Below, piece by piece: positions 53,126 through 61,147 of a stretch of 64,000 bases of DNA. Made by a program: the position numbers and the translations under genes. The stretch spans positions 1 through 64,000 of the forward strand of contig CAWKKD010000004.1 of assembly GCA_963850195.1 (NCBI GenBank), written 5' to 3'. The DNA is from Actinoallomurus sp963850195 (lineage in GTDB: Bacteria; Actinomycetota; Actinomycetes; Streptosporangiales; Streptosporangiaceae). Numbering within the stretch: position 1 is the first letter of the stretch; each line of letters starts with the position of its first letter. The notes beneath the pieces were generated by a model. It saw only the letters and a list, made by a program, of their open reading frames with translations. It made no database searches and was not told the origin of the DNA.

Positions 53126-54251
53126 AAAGCTCGGCCATGATCCCGGCGAGCAGCGCGGCGCGCTCGGGCAGGCTCTCGAGGTGGATCGCCTCGTCGGCCG
53201 CGTGCGCGCCACGGCCGCGCGGGCCGAATCCGTCGAGGGTGGGCAGGCCGCGCGAGCCGGGGAGGTTCGTGTCGCCGGCCCCGGCGGCGGGACGGGCGGT
53301 GATCCGCTGGCCGAGCGCGGCGCCGATCTCGGTGACCCGGTCGAGGAGCGGATCCTCGGCGCGTTCGGGCCAGGTCGGGCGGGCCGACAGCGTGGTCGCC
53401 TCGATGACGGCGCCGGTACGCCGTGCCGCCGCGCCGAGCAGCGCGGAGAGCACGCGTCGTTCGGTCTCGGCCGAGACGAATCGCAGCCCGATCTCGGCGC
53501 ACGCCTCACCGGCGACGACGTTGGCGCGCCGGCCACCCTCGATCCGGCCGACGTTGAAGAGCGTCGTGCCGTCGTCCGGTACGGCGGCGCGCGCCGCCGC
53601 GAGCTGCTCGATCAGCTCGTCGATGGCGGACACGCCCTTCTCGGGGTCGAGCGCGGCGTGCGCCTCGCGGCCGCGAACCCGGATCAGCACCCGTACGCTG
53701 CCGCGCCGGGCGTTCTTCAGCGCGCCGTCCGGGTGCGGGGCCTCCAGGCCGAGCACGGCGACCGCGTCGTCGAGCTGCCCTTCGATCACCGGGCATCCGG
53801 AGGGGCTGCCGATCTCCTCGTCGCACACGAGCACCATGCGTACCTGCCGTGCCGGCGGCACGCCGGTCTCGCGCAGCGCGCACAGGGCCATCTCGACGGC
53901 GACCATGCCGCTCTTCATGTCGTAGGTGCCCGGTCCGGCGATGGTCGTGCCGTCGTCGGTGTACGGCATGGTCAGCAGCTGCCCGGCGGGCCAGACCGTG
54001 TCGTAGTGGCCGACCAGCAGCAGGTACGGGCCCTCGCCGGGCCCGAACGTCGTGATCAGATGACCGTCCTCGCAGGTGACGGTGCCGCCGATCTCGGTGT
54101 GCCCGGCCTCGATCAGCGCGGCGCAGCGGTTCAGGTCGACGGAGTTGTCGGAGGGCGATTCGGCCAGGGCGTAGGCCCGCAGCCTCTCCCGGCCGAAGGG
54201 GAGCATCCGCCCGGCCGCCTGGGTGAGAGCGCCGGCCAGATCAGGTGTCAT
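53124..54251 (-). CDS. M20-family N-acyl-amino-acid deacylase (carboxypeptidase G2-like)
   Basis: A 375-residue zinc peptidase/deacylase; start ATG 54251 (MTPDLAGALTQAAGRMLPFG). Metal-site motifs are LLVGHYDTVWPAG, the bridging Asp in GPGTYDMKSGMVAVEMAL, the catalytic Glu pair in VLVCDEEIGSPSGCP, and the C-terminal GAGDTNLPGSRGLPTLDGFG with GRGAHAADEAIHL. The dimerisation domain has LIRVRGREAHAALDPEKGV. It hydrolyses N-acyl or peptide bonds. Placed divergent to a GNAT and NSAR-type enolase, it is the candidate L-desuccinylase of that route. Confidence 0.85.
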   Translation of the reverse strand: MTPDLAGALTQAAGRMLPFGRERLRAYALAESPSDNSVDLNRCAALIEAGHTEIGGTVTCEDGHLITTFGPGEGPYLLLVGHYDTVWPAGQLLTMPYTDDGTTIAGPGTYDMKSGMVAVEMALCALRETGVPPARQVRMVLVCDEEIGSPSGCPVIEGQLDDAVAVLGLEAPHPDGALKNARRGSVRVLIRVRGREAHAALDPEKGVSAIDELIEQLAAARAAVPDDGTTLFNVGRIEGGRRANVVAGEACAEIGLRFVSAETERRVLSALLGAAARRTGAVIEATTLSARPTWPERAEDPLLDRVTEIGAALGQRITARPAAGAGDTNLPGSRGLPTLDGFGPRGRGAHAADEAIHLESLPERAALLAGIMAEL

Positions 54252-54324
54252 ATCGACGAGCCATAGCCGCTGACATGCACAAATGATACTAAACTGGCCA
54301 CCAGGCGAACGTAATGATCGTTCA

Positions 54325-55110
54325 ATGGCCGTCTGTGAGAAGGAATTGCCGCTCTCTCCGACCATCACCGTGCGGCCGCTGACCACCGCAGCCGAGATGC
54401 GGGCCGGGGTCGCGGCCTACCGGGCGGCCTTCGCCCTGTCGGACACCGACCCGGCCGTCAGCCCACGGTTGCTCGCCGCGCTCGCGCGCAACGCGGGCTC
54501 GGTGCTCGGCGCCTTCGCGGACGAGGACCTCATCGGCTTCACGTACGGGTTCCTCGGCTCCGACACCGACACCATCTACCACTACTCGCAGGTGGCCGCC
54601 GTGCTGCCGGACTGGCAGGGGCGCGGCGTGGGCCGGATGCTCAAGCTCAGCCAGCGCGACTACGTGCTGAACACCGGCGTGACCGTGATGCGCTGGGCCT
54701 TCGACCCGGTACGCACCCGCAACGCCTACTTCAACCTCGACGTGCTCGGCGCCACCGGCCGCTGGTTCGCCCGCGATCTGTACGGCGTCGAGGACATGGG
54801 CCGCGACCCGGGCATGCGCACCGACCGGCTCATCGTCGAGTGGAACCTCCTCGGCACCGGGGAGCGCGACCTGCCGAACCCGCCGCGTACGGGCTGGGGC
54901 GAGACGCGGCAGGAGCAGGGCGACGTCCTGCTCGGCGCGCCGCGCGAGTGGGACCCGCTGGTCGCGCGGGACCCCGGCACCGCGATCCGGCTGCGCGACG
55001 ACCTCGCCGAGCGAATGACGCGCCTGACCTCCGACGGGTACGTCGCGGTGTCCTGCCGGACCTGCGACGGCCACACGTCCGTCTACCGGTTCCGCCGCGA
55101 GAGGACGTGA
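54325..55110 (+). CDS. GNAT N-acyltransferase (COG3375-like), candidate D-amino-acid N-succinyltransferase
   Basis: A 261-residue GNAT-fold protein from ATG 54325. The acyl-CoA loop is HYSQVAAVLPDWQGRGVGRM (Q-x-x-G-x-G variant) followed by LKLSQRDYVLNTGVTVMRWA and FDPVRTRNAYFNLDVLGATG. The C-terminal half is specific to this subfamily. In Geobacillus an enzyme of the GNAT superfamily succinylates D-amino acids beside NSAR. The gene ends four bases before the NSAR-type gene here. The acyl donor and acceptor are inferred from context only. Confidence 0.75.
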   Translation: MAVCEKELPLSPTITVRPLTTAAEMRAGVAAYRAAFALSDTDPAVSPRLLAALARNAGSVLGAFADEDLIGFTYGFLGSDTDTIYHYSQVAAVLPDWQGRGVGRMLKLSQRDYVLNTGVTVMRWAFDPVRTRNAYFNLDVLGATGRWFARDLYGVEDMGRDPGMRTDRLIVEWNLLGTGERDLPNPPRTGWGETRQEQGDVLLGAPREWDPLVARDPGTAIRLRDDLAERMTRLTSDGYVAVSCRTCDGHTSVYRFRRERT

Positions 55111-55114
55111 CCGC

Positions 55115-56221
55115 GTGCCCGTCGTGACCACGATCGAGGCGTTCCGGGTCAGCCTGCCGCTCGTGCGCGCGTTCCAGACCAGCTCGCACCGCAAGTCCCG
55201 CCTCGAGCACATCCTCGTACGCGTCGAAGACGAGAGCGGCGCCGTCGGCTGGGGAGAGATCGCCTCACCCAGCGACCCCTACTACTGCCCCGAGACCGTG
55301 GAAAGCTGTTGGTGGACGCTCGAGCGGTACCTCGGGCCCGCGCTGCTGGGCGCACGCTGGGACCATCCGTCGGAGGTCGGGGCGCTGTGGTCGCGGATCC
55401 GCGGCCATCACTTCGCCAAGGCGGGACCGGACATCGCCTGCTGGGACCTCTGGTCCCAGGCGGCGGGCCGGCCGCTCGCCGCGGCGCTCGGCGGCGACCG
55501 ATCGACGATCACCGCCGGGGTCAGCCTCGGCATCGAACCGACCGTGGCAGACTTGCTCGCCCAGGTCGACCGGTACACCGCCGAGGGGTACCGGCGGGTC
55601 AAGCTGAAGATCGCCCCGGGCTGGGACCTTGAGCCGGTCTGCGCGGTGCGGGCGGCCCACCCCGGCCTCGCCCTCCACGTGGACGCCAACGGCGTCTACA
55701 CCGAGGACACGGACGAGGTCCTCGAACGGCTGGACGAGTTCGGCCTGACGATGATCGAGCAGCCGTACGCGCCGGGCGCGCTCGCCGCACACGCGCGCCT
55801 GCAGAGCCGCATCCGCACGCCCGTGTGCCTCGACGAGTCCGTCGACGACCTCGACCAGCTCGACACCGCCCTGACCCTGGGCGCCGGGCGCGTCCTCAAC
55901 ATCAAGGTGTCCCGCATGGGCGGCCTGACCCCGGCACGCGCCGCCCACGACCGCGCCGTCTCCGAGGGCTGGCAGGTGTGGTGCGGCGGGATGCACGAGT
56001 TCGGCGTGGGCCGCGCCGCCAACGTCGCAATCGCCTCGCTGCCCGGCTTCACCCTGCCCAGCGACGTGTCCGGCTCGGACAAGTACTACACGCACGACGT
56101 CGTAGAACCCCCGATCCGCGCCGTCGGCGGCCGCGTCGCGGTCCCGGACGGCCCAGGCCTGGGCCACACCGTCGACGAGCCCCTCGTACGCCGGCTCGCC
56201 TCCTCAACGCTCCGCCTCTGA
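55115..56221 (+). CDS. Enolase-superfamily NSAR/OSBS (N-succinylamino-acid racemase type)
   Basis: A 368-residue MLE-subgroup enolase; start GTG 55115, about ten bases after GAGG. The acid/base Lys pair is K163/K165 in RVKLKIAPGWD, metal ligands are D190 (HVDANGVY), E215 (MIEQPYAPG) and D240 (CLDESVDDL), and the opposite Lys is K264 in NIKVSRMGGLTP. This numbering and the motifs fit the o-succinylbenzoate synthase/N-succinylamino-acid racemase family. No other menaquinone genes are here, whereas a GNAT and an M20 deacylase are, which favours racemase function. Confidence 0.88.
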   Translation: MPVVTTIEAFRVSLPLVRAFQTSSHRKSRLEHILVRVEDESGAVGWGEIASPSDPYYCPETVESCWWTLERYLGPALLGARWDHPSEVGALWSRIRGHHFAKAGPDIACWDLWSQAAGRPLAAALGGDRSTITAGVSLGIEPTVADLLAQVDRYTAEGYRRVKLKIAPGWDLEPVCAVRAAHPGLALHVDANGVYTEDTDEVLERLDEFGLTMIEQPYAPGALAAHARLQSRIRTPVCLDESVDDLDQLDTALTLGAGRVLNIKVSRMGGLTPARAAHDRAVSEGWQVWCGGMHEFGVGRAANVAIASLPGFTLPSDVSGSDKYYTHDVVEPPIRAVGGRVAVPDGPGLGHTVDEPLVRRLASSTLRL

Positions 56222-56223
56222 CC

Positions 56224-56943
56224 TCAACGGTGGGCCAGGACGCCGTAGATCAGGCGGCCGCAGTCGGCGATGAGGTCGGGGCCCTCCGCGGCGTCGGTGA
56301 GGACGGCGATGACGATCGGGGGGCCGGTGGGCGGGAAGACGATGCCCGCGTCGTGGAGGGCGTCGCGCAGCTCGCCGGTCTTGTGCGCGATGCGGTAGCC
56401 GCGCGGCAGGTGGCGCGGCAGCCGGTCGTTGACCTGCTGTGCGTGGAGTATCTCGAGGGCGAACGGCGACGTCGCCAGGTGGGTGAGCGTTAATGCGACA
56501 TCCGCGGCGCTGGTGGTGTTCTCCACGCCGCGCTCCCGCGCGCGTACGTCCATCATGGTGCGGGCCAGGTCGGTGTCGGCCAGGCCGTGGCGTTCGCACC
56601 AGGCGTTGACCTCCTCCATCCCGAGCCGGTCGATGATCGTGTTGGTCGCGGTGTTGTCGCTGACCACGATCATCAGGGTGAGCAGGTCGCGTACGGTCAG
56701 GTCGGAGACGTCGGTCAGGTGGGCCAGCACGCCGGAGCCGGCGACCGGCGGGTTCACCGGCAGGCGCAGGCGGCTCGGCAGGCCCGCGTCCAGGGCGGCG
56801 GCCAGGATCGGCAGCTTGATCAGCGAGGCGGCGGTGAACGCGCGGTCCGGCTCCACTTCGGCCAGGGTGCGTCCGTCGAGCGAGCGGACCACGATGCCGG
56901 CGTGCCCGCGCGTCAGCGTGGCCAGCGCCTCGGCGAGGTTCAC
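56224..56943 (-). CDS. Class A beta-lactamase-fold serine hydrolase, no signal peptide
   Basis: A 239-residue protein with S40-x-x-K43 (TAASLIKLPI), S95-D96-N97 (VVSDNTATN) and K188-T189-G190 (IAHKTGELRD). These are the three active-site motifs of class A beta-lactamases. The usual E166 motif ExxLN is not evident and the product lacks a secretion signal, so it may act in the cytosol on D-amino-acid esters or amides rather than protect the wall. The start GTG 56943 overlaps the stop of a 27-codon ORF by four bases. It is the last gene of the operon with the D-aminoacylase. Confidence 0.85.
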   Translation of the reverse strand: MNLAEALATLTRGHAGIVVRSLDGRTLAEVEPDRAFTAASLIKLPILAAALDAGLPSRLRLPVNPPVAGSGVLAHLTDVSDLTVRDLLTLMIVVSDNTATNTIIDRLGMEEVNAWCERHGLADTDLARTMMDVRARERGVENTTSAADVALTLTHLATSPFALEILHAQQVNDRLPRHLPRGYRIAHKTGELRDALHDAGIVFPPTGPPIVIAVLTDAAEGPDLIADCGRLIYGVLAHR

Positions 56944-57023
56944 GTCAGCGCCCAGAACAGCACGACGGCGATCATCGGAGTGCGGTCGCGCCGTGTCTCC
57001 CGGGTCTCGGTGGTGATGGTCAT
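56940..57023 (-). CDS. 27-residue ORF coupled to both neighbours
   Basis: ATG 57023 overlaps the TGA of the upstream D-aminoacylase (ATGA), and its own TGA overlaps the GTG of the beta-lactamase-fold gene (GTGA). The peptide reads MTITTETRETRRDRTPMIAV and VLFWALT: a charged first half and a hydrophobic end. GGAG lies about 10 bases before the ATG. It may be a real membrane-seeking microprotein or just a translational bridge between the two enzymes. Confidence 0.5.
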   Translation of the reverse strand: MTITTETRETRRDRTPMIAVVLFWALT

Positions 57024-58594
57024 CGGGACGTCGCTCCTTGTCTCCGCAGCACTCGCCCGGGACGGTCGCCGGTCGGTGTCGCGTCGCGCAGCACGGGTGT
57101 TCCGTTGACGACGACGTGGCGCACGCCCGTCGACAGTCGCCACGGGTCCTCGAACGTCGAGACGTCCACGACGGCGCCGGGGTCGAGGACGGCCAGGTCG
57201 GCGGCGAGCCCCTCGCGCACCTCGCCGCGGTCGGCCAGCCCGGCGCGCGACGCGGGCAGCGAGGTCATCTTCCGCACGGCGTCCTCGAGGGTGAGGACCC
57301 GCCAGTCGCGTACGTAGCGCCCGAGCACCCGCGCGAACGTGCCGAACGCGCGCGGGTGCGGACGGCCCGTACCGGAGGCCCGCAGCGTCAGGCCGTCGCT
57401 GGCGACGGACACGTGCGGGTGAGCCAGGACCGTACGCACGTCGTCCTCCGACATCGCGTGGTCCACGATGCCCACCGTGCCCTGGTGCGCGGCGATGACC
57501 TCCAGCGCCGTTTCGGCGGCGCCGGTGCCCAGCTCACCGCCGAGGTCGGCCAGGCTCCGCCCGACCCACGCGGAGTAGGGCCCCTCGGGCAGTTCGGCGA
57601 GGACCACGGCGCCGGCGTCGACACGCGTCTCGGCGGCGATCCGGCGCCTGGTCGAGCGGTCCGCGAGCCGGTCGAGGAGCCGCTCGACGCCACCGTCCAG
57701 GGCCCAGCCGGGCAGCCGCGAGGTCAGCGTCGTCGACGAGGCGGTGTAGGGGTAGACGTCGGCGGTGACGTCCACGCCCTCCGCGCGTGCCTCGTCGATC
57801 AGCCGCAGCGACTCGTGCACCCGGCCGTGGTTGCCTCGGCCCATCGCCTTGAGGTGGGAGATCTCGAGCCGTACGCCCGAGGTACGGGCCGTGGCGAGGG
57901 CCTCGCCGACGGCCTCGGTGAGCCCGCCGCGCTCGTCGCGCAGGTGCGTGGAGTACAGCAGGCCGAGCCGGGCCGCCGTACGTGCCAGCCCGGTCACCTC
58001 CGATGGCGGCGCGTAGCGCCCGGGGGCGTAGATCAGGCCGCTGGACAGGCCCGCGACCCCTTCGTCGGCGGCGCGTTCCAGCAGGACGCGCATTGCCGCG
58101 AGCTCCTCCGGCGTCGCGGGGCCCTCGCGGTCGCCGGTGATGGCCAGGCGCAGGGCGTTGAGCCCGACCTGTGCGACGAGGTTCACGGCCGGCGCGGAGG
58201 CCTCCACGGACGCCGCGTAGCCGCCGAAGCCGGTCCAGTCCCACGCGAGCCCGTCCTCCATGAACGCCGCGGAGCGGCGCAGGGCGTCCACGTCGGCGAC
58301 CGGGAAGGGGGAGAAACCGCAGTTGCCGCCGACCAGCGTCGTGACGCCCTGGTGGAGGCACGTGTCGGCGGCCGGACTGCCTTGGACGGAGAAGTCGGCG
58401 TGGGAGTGCAGGTCGATGAAGCCCGGGGTGATCACGTGACCGGTCGCGTCCAGGGCCGAGGCGCCGGGCAGGGTCCCGTGGGCGGCGATGGCCGCGATCC
58501 GGTCGCCGCGCACCCCGACGTCGGCCGGTACGGCCGGGGCGCCGGTGCCGTCGAGCACGCTTCCGCCGGTGATGACGAGATCGAGGTCAGGCAT
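57020..58594 (-). CDS. N-acyl-D-amino-acid deacylase (second copy)
   Basis: A 524-residue amidohydrolase; start ATG 58594 (MPDLDLVITGGSVLDGTGAP), with a slightly longer start at 58609 possible. The metal HxH is in TPGFIDLHSHADFSVQGSPA. The Cys ligand is kept in LVGGNCGFSPFPVADVDALR, unlike the copy at 37070. Further sites are STHLRDERGG, RLEISHLKAMGRGNH, GIVDHAMSEDDV and SVASDGLTLRASG. It releases D-amino acids from N-acyl forms. Operon position with the NSAR-type cluster (convergent) suggests it feeds D-amino acids into that route. Confidence 0.88.
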   Translation of the reverse strand: MPDLDLVITGGSVLDGTGAPAVPADVGVRGDRIAAIAAHGTLPGASALDATGHVITPGFIDLHSHADFSVQGSPAADTCLHQGVTTLVGGNCGFSPFPVADVDALRRSAAFMEDGLAWDWTGFGGYAASVEASAPAVNLVAQVGLNALRLAITGDREGPATPEELAAMRVLLERAADEGVAGLSSGLIYAPGRYAPPSEVTGLARTAARLGLLYSTHLRDERGGLTEAVGEALATARTSGVRLEISHLKAMGRGNHGRVHESLRLIDEARAEGVDVTADVYPYTASSTTLTSRLPGWALDGGVERLLDRLADRSTRRRIAAETRVDAGAVVLAELPEGPYSAWVGRSLADLGGELGTGAAETALEVIAAHQGTVGIVDHAMSEDDVRTVLAHPHVSVASDGLTLRASGTGRPHPRAFGTFARVLGRYVRDWRVLTLEDAVRKMTSLPASRAGLADRGEVREGLAADLAVLDPGAVVDVSTFEDPWRLSTGVRHVVVNGTPVLRDATPTGDRPGRVLRRQGATSR

Positions 58595-58794
58595 CACTGC
58601 CCGCCCCATGCCGGCGGCCGCGCTCAGCCATCGCCGCCCGCCGTACGCGGGTGGTCGCGCTCAGGCGTCCGTGCCCGCCCCCGCGGGCATCGGCCGTCTC
58701 CCGCCCGGTCGAACCGGGCCGGACACCAGCCGGGCATCGTCATCCCTCCAGCGCGCGATCTTCGGTTCCTGACACGGTACCTAGTATGCCCTGA

Positions 58795-59673
58795 TCAGGC
58801 GATTTGTCCCGAAGTGCGGCCATTGCGCTCGGCGTGTTCGCCGATGAGGCGGGCGATCGTGTCCGGCTGGGTCAGCGGCGCCCAGTGCGGCGCGTCGACG
58901 GGGGAGACGGTCAGCTCGGCGACGAACGGCCGCGGCGCCTCGGCCGCCAGCGCGGGCGTGACGTAGGCGTCGCCGGTCGCCACGACGACCTGCGTGGGCA
59001 CCGTCGTACGGCGCTCGCCCCCGCCGCGCTTGGCGAACATGTTGGCGCGGTAGAGCTGCACGCCGGCCGCCGCGTCGTCGGCGAGTGTGGGCGCGGGCCG
59101 TACGCCGGCGGGCACCCCCTCGTTGTGCCGCAGCAGGCCCTCCCACCGATGGGCCAGGACGGCGCGCCAGAACAGCTCGGGCAGCACGGGGACCTGGAAG
59201 GCGCCGATGTACCAGGAGTGCACGGTCTGCCGGGCGACCGCCGCGATGCCGGCCGGCCGGCGCAGGCCGGTACGGGTCCAGTGCGCGATGTGCTCCAGGC
59301 ACGGGCCGGACATCGAGGTGAACGACGCGAACCGGTCCGGCATCGCGCAGACCGCCTCCCATGACTGGATCGACCCCCAGTCGTGGCCCGCGAGATGCAC
59401 GGGCGTGCCCGGGCTCACGGCGTCGATGACGGCCCGCATGTCGGCCACGAGATGCGTGAGCCGGTAGGCCTCGCGCCCGGCGGGCCGGCCGGACGCGCCC
59501 GCGCCGCGTACGTCGTAGGTCACCACGTGGAAGCGTGCGGACAGCCGCTCGGCGACCCCGTCCCAGACCGCATGGGTGTCCGGATAGCCGTGGACGAGAA
59601 GTACGGTGGGCCCGTCGCCCCGCTCGTGGACGGCGAGCTCGACGCCGTCACCGCGGATCCGTCGTGCGCTCAT
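58795..59673 (-). CDS. Alpha/beta-hydrolase, epoxide-hydrolase/haloalkane-dehalogenase-like
   Basis: A 292-residue hydrolase from ATG 59673 (MSARRIRGDGVELAVHERGD). The oxyanion motif is VLLVHGYPDTHAVWDG. The nucleophile elbow is HLAGHDWGSIQSWE, with Asp as nucleophile as in epoxide hydrolases and dehalogenases, and the catalytic His is in SPVDAPHWAPLTQPD. The cap domain lies between. A TetR-type palindrome lies just upstream. Longer open frames in front of the start are antisense to fdhD and not real. Confidence 0.85.
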   Translation of the reverse strand: MSARRIRGDGVELAVHERGDGPTVLLVHGYPDTHAVWDGVAERLSARFHVVTYDVRGAGASGRPAGREAYRLTHLVADMRAVIDAVSPGTPVHLAGHDWGSIQSWEAVCAMPDRFASFTSMSGPCLEHIAHWTRTGLRRPAGIAAVARQTVHSWYIGAFQVPVLPELFWRAVLAHRWEGLLRHNEGVPAGVRPAPTLADDAAAGVQLYRANMFAKRGGGERRTTVPTQVVVATGDAYVTPALAAEAPRPFVAELTVSPVDAPHWAPLTQPDTIARLIGEHAERNGRTSGQIA

Positions 59674-59689
59674 CGGCCGCCCTCCCGAT

Positions 59690-59708
59690 ATTGGACAATT
59701 CGTCCAAT
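59690..59708. promoter_or_regulatory. Candidate TetR-type operator
   Basis: ATTGGAC AATTC GTCCAAT is a perfect seven-base inverted repeat in an A/T-rich island, 17 bases before the alpha/beta-hydrolase start codon. This position can block the ribosome or promoter region. No regulator gene is adjacent, so the regulator would be encoded elsewhere. Confidence 0.55.
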
Positions 59709-59732
59709 TTACTGCGTACGGGACGTAGTGGG

Positions 59733-60566
59733 TCAAGTATGCGCCGGGGTCTGTTCTTTCGCGCGTACGCGCTCGCCACCCGTGTAGACGTTCAACGACG
59801 GGCCGCGCAGGAAACCGATGAGGGTCATCCCGGATTCTTCGGCCAGGTCCGCGGCCAGCGACGAGGGCGCCGACACCGCCGCCAGCGCCGGGATCCCGGC
59901 CAGCACGGCCTTCTGGGTGAGCTCGAACGACGCGCGCCCGCTGACGAGCAGGACGTGCCCGGTGAGCGGGACCCGGCCCTCCTTCAGCGCCCAGCCGACC
60001 ACCTTGTCGACCGCGTTGTGCCGCCCGACGTCCTCGCGGAGCGCCAAGAGCGTCCCGTCCGCCGCGAACAGCCCCGCCGCGTGCAGCCCGCCCGTACGGC
60101 TGAACACGCGCTGCGCCTCGCGCAACGTGTCGGGCAGCGCCGTGAGCGTCTCCTGGTCCAGCACCACCGGATCCGACCGCACGTCGTACGTCGCGCGCTG
60201 CCGGATCGCGTCGATGCTGGTCTTGCCGCACACCCCGCACGCGCTGGTCGTGTAGAAGGAGCGTTCGACCGAGGTCTCCGGCAGGGGCACGCCGGCGCGC
60301 AGCGTCACGTCGACGACGTTGAGCGTGTCGGTGTCCGCGCAGTAGCGGATCGCGACGATGTCGTCGGCCGCGCGCACGACGCCCTCACCGTGCAGGAAGC
60401 CCGTGACCAGGTCGAAGTCGTCACCGGGCGTGCGCATCGTGACCGACAGCGGGCGGCCGTCCAGCCGGATCTCCAGGGGTTCCTCGACGACGAGCGTGTC
60501 CGGCCGCGCCCTCGACCCCTGGTCGTCGAGGCGTGCGATCCGGCGGCGTACGGTCACTCGGCCCAT
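59733..60566 (-). CDS. fdhD: Formate dehydrogenase accessory sulfurtransferase FdhD
   Basis: A 277-residue protein from ATG 60566. FdhD transfers sulfur from a cysteine desulfurase to the molybdenum/bis-MGD cofactor of formate dehydrogenase. The sulfur-carrying pair is in TSACGVCGKTSIDAI. Further family motifs are RTPGDDFDLVTGFLHGEGVV, TGGLHAAGLFAADGTLLALR, EDVGRHNAVDKVVGWAL and LVSGRASFELTQKAVLAGIP. It looks intact, although the neighbouring structural genes are not. Confidence 0.93.
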   Translation of the reverse strand: MGRVTVRRRIARLDDQGSRARPDTLVVEEPLEIRLDGRPLSVTMRTPGDDFDLVTGFLHGEGVVRAADDIVAIRYCADTDTLNVVDVTLRAGVPLPETSVERSFYTTSACGVCGKTSIDAIRQRATYDVRSDPVVLDQETLTALPDTLREAQRVFSRTGGLHAAGLFAADGTLLALREDVGRHNAVDKVVGWALKEGRVPLTGHVLLVSGRASFELTQKAVLAGIPALAAVSAPSSLAADLAEESGMTLIGFLRGPSLNVYTGGERVRAKEQTPAHT

Positions 60567-60596
60567 GCCCTCGACGTTATCGCCGCGAAGCCCCGC

Positions 60597-61138
60597 CGGC
60601 ACGGCCCGGACCGCAGGTGGTTTCGACTTCTGCGCCAGCTCACCGGCACCGACCGGCTGGGCCGCGGCGCCGCCGCGCGCTCGAAGGACACGGGCGCGCT
60701 CGAGCCGCGCACCGGGCGGGCCGACCGGGTGGTCGACTCCGTCTGCCCCTACTGCGCCGTCGGCTGCGGCCAGAAGGTCTACGTCAAGGACGAGAAGGTC
60801 ATCCAGATCGAGGGCGACGACGCGTCCCCGATCTCGCGCGGGCGCCTCTGCCCCAAGGGCTCGGCGAGCAAGCAGCTCGTCACCTCGCCCGGCCGCCAGA
60901 CGACCGTGCTCTACCGGCGGCCACACGGCACCGAGTGGGAATCGCTCGACCTCGAAACGGCGATGGACATGATCGCCGACCGGGTGATCGACGCCAGGCG
61001 CCGGGGCTGGGAGGACACCTACGAGGGCAAGACGGTGCGGCGCACCCTGGGCCTCGCCAGCCTGGGCGGGGCGACCCTCGACAACGAGGAGAACCACCTC
61101 ATCAAGAAGCTCTGGAGCGCGCTCGGCGCGTCGGCCGC
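60597..61138 (+). pseudogene. Formate dehydrogenase alpha subunit, N-terminal part only
   Basis: The frame reads FRLLRQLTGTDRLGRGAAAR, then the [4Fe-4S] motif VCPYCAVGCGQKVYVKDEKV with the fourth Cys in RGRLCPKGSASKQLV. It goes on through VLYRRPHGTEWESLDLETAM and GLASLGGATLDNEENHLIKK to LWSALGA. Here family similarity stops, before the expected Cys/Sec active site and the whole molybdopterin domain. No good start codon is in frame after the divergent fdhD start. The break near 61,130 joins it to an NrfD-like sequence, so the enzyme cannot be made. Confidence 0.75.
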
Positions 61139-61147
61139 CTCGTCGGG

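Noticed and set aside
55115..56221. Assignment of the enolase as menaquinone o-succinylbenzoate synthase (menC)
   Set aside because: The family cannot be separated by motif alone, but no men genes are nearby, while GNAT and M20 deacylase genes are. The racemase role was preferred as the working hypothesis.
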